Positions 63,660-64,000 of a stretch of DNA of 64,000 nucleotides are shown here, piece after piece; the stretch's first letter is position 1, and each line of letters starts with the position of its first letter. The DNA is from Erinaceus europaeus (Eukaryota; Chordata; Mammalia; Eulipotyphla; Erinaceidae), in assembly GCF_950295315.1 (NCBI RefSeq), contig NC_080164.1:106043587-106107586 (forward strand), given 5' to 3'. The notes below the pieces were generated by a model that was not told the origin of the DNA, did no database searches, and saw only the letters and a program-made list of their open reading frames with translations. Position numbers and translations under genes: made by a program.

Positions 63660-64000
63660 CATCACTAAGGTTCTGTGCATGAACGATGACAGAATGAATC
63701 CACCATTGCTGGCAGCCTTTTTTTTTCTTTTCTTTTTATTCTTTCCTTCTTTTTTAAATTTTATTTATTTATTTTCCCTTTTGTTGGCCTTGTTGTCTCT
63801 TTATTGTTGTTGTAGTTATTATTGTTGTTATTGATGCTGTTGTTGGATAGGACAGAGAGAAATGGAAAGAGGAGGGGAAGACAGAGAAGTGGAGAGAAAG
63901 AGAGACACCTGCAGACCTGCTTCACTGCCTATGAAGCAATTCCCCTGCAGGTGGGGAGCCAGGGCTGGAACTGGGTGTTTTATTGTAGTTATTCTTGTTG
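63660..64000 (-). repeat. SINE-2, long-tailed, minus strand, running into another SINE-2 at the edge
   Basis: 63660-63720 tail module complement (CATCACTAAGGTTCTGTGCA, CCACCATTGCTGGCAGCC), AAC tail complement (TATTGTTGTTGTAGTTATTA), body CCCCTGCAGGTGGGGAGCC to about 63975. At 63978 the sequence switches to GTTTTATTGTAGTTATTCTTG, the start of another SINE-2 tail complement, so the first copy is interrupted or truncated there. Confidence 0.85.

Noticed and set aside
1..64000. CRISPR arrays, operons, bacterial promoters or prophage
   Set aside because: Mammalian SINE, L1 and LTR content throughout; the short direct repeats seen are microsatellites, LTR U3 repeats or TSDs.

Overview
The window is mammalian nuclear DNA that is almost entirely repeats. 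The commonest repeat is a tRNA-derived SINE whose body reads CCCCACCTGCAGG, with a pyrimidine-rich middle and an AATAAATAAA or (AAC/AAT)n tail. I associate this family with hedgehogs (Erinaceidae, probably Erinaceus); that assignment is from memory, not from a search. I see no multi-exon host gene. The only intact host-type coding sequence is an intronless copy of HSPE1 (mitochondrial Hsp10) at 49531-49839. It has a poly(A) tract and a perfect 15-bp target-site duplication (TSD), so it is a retrocopy.

Layout. 1-9 kb: SINEs (here 'SINE-1', with an AATAAATAAAG tail, and 'SINE-2', with an AAC/AAT-rich tail), microsatellites, and copies of a poly(A)-tailed retroposon I call R1. 9.2-9.8 kb: an LTR on the minus strand. 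10.95-11.02 kb: a retroposed 5' half of tRNA-Phe(GAA). 12-19 kb: R1 (one copy of about 1.7 kb), L1 3' ends and SINEs. 19.9-20.4 and 22.1-22.5 kb: two different solo LTRs. 24-31 kb: mainly L1 (a 3' end on plus, then 5'UTR/ORF1/ORF2 remnants on minus). 32.3-35.4 kb: the largest repeat-poor stretch. 36.2-36.7 kb: a solo LTR. 38.7-39.4 kb: two LTRs of one family joined as an inverted repeat inside a single 6-bp TSD. 44.27-46.75 kb: a complete non-autonomous class II-like (ERVK-like) provirus of the same LTR family, inserted in a SINE. 49.4-50.0 kb: the HSPE1 retrocopy. 51-52 kb: a polypurine tract and a candidate LTR. 53-54 kb: old L1 3' ends. 56.3-56.9 and 57.1-57.8 kb: two more LTRs. 58-63.5 kb: L1 fragments in both orientations. 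The window ends in SINE-2.

There are no operons or cooperating genes. The biology is retrotransposition: L1 is the likely machinery for the SINEs, R1, the HSPE1 copy and the tRNA half, while LTR elements supply promoters and poly(A) signals. The observations most worth checking are the palindromic LTR insertion, the gag/pol-less provirus with a 305-codon reading frame containing six 7-residue repeats, the tRNA half, and an LTR family that carries a piece of SINE sequence. Repeat boundaries are accurate to a few bases where a TSD is given and otherwise to about 10-30 bases.
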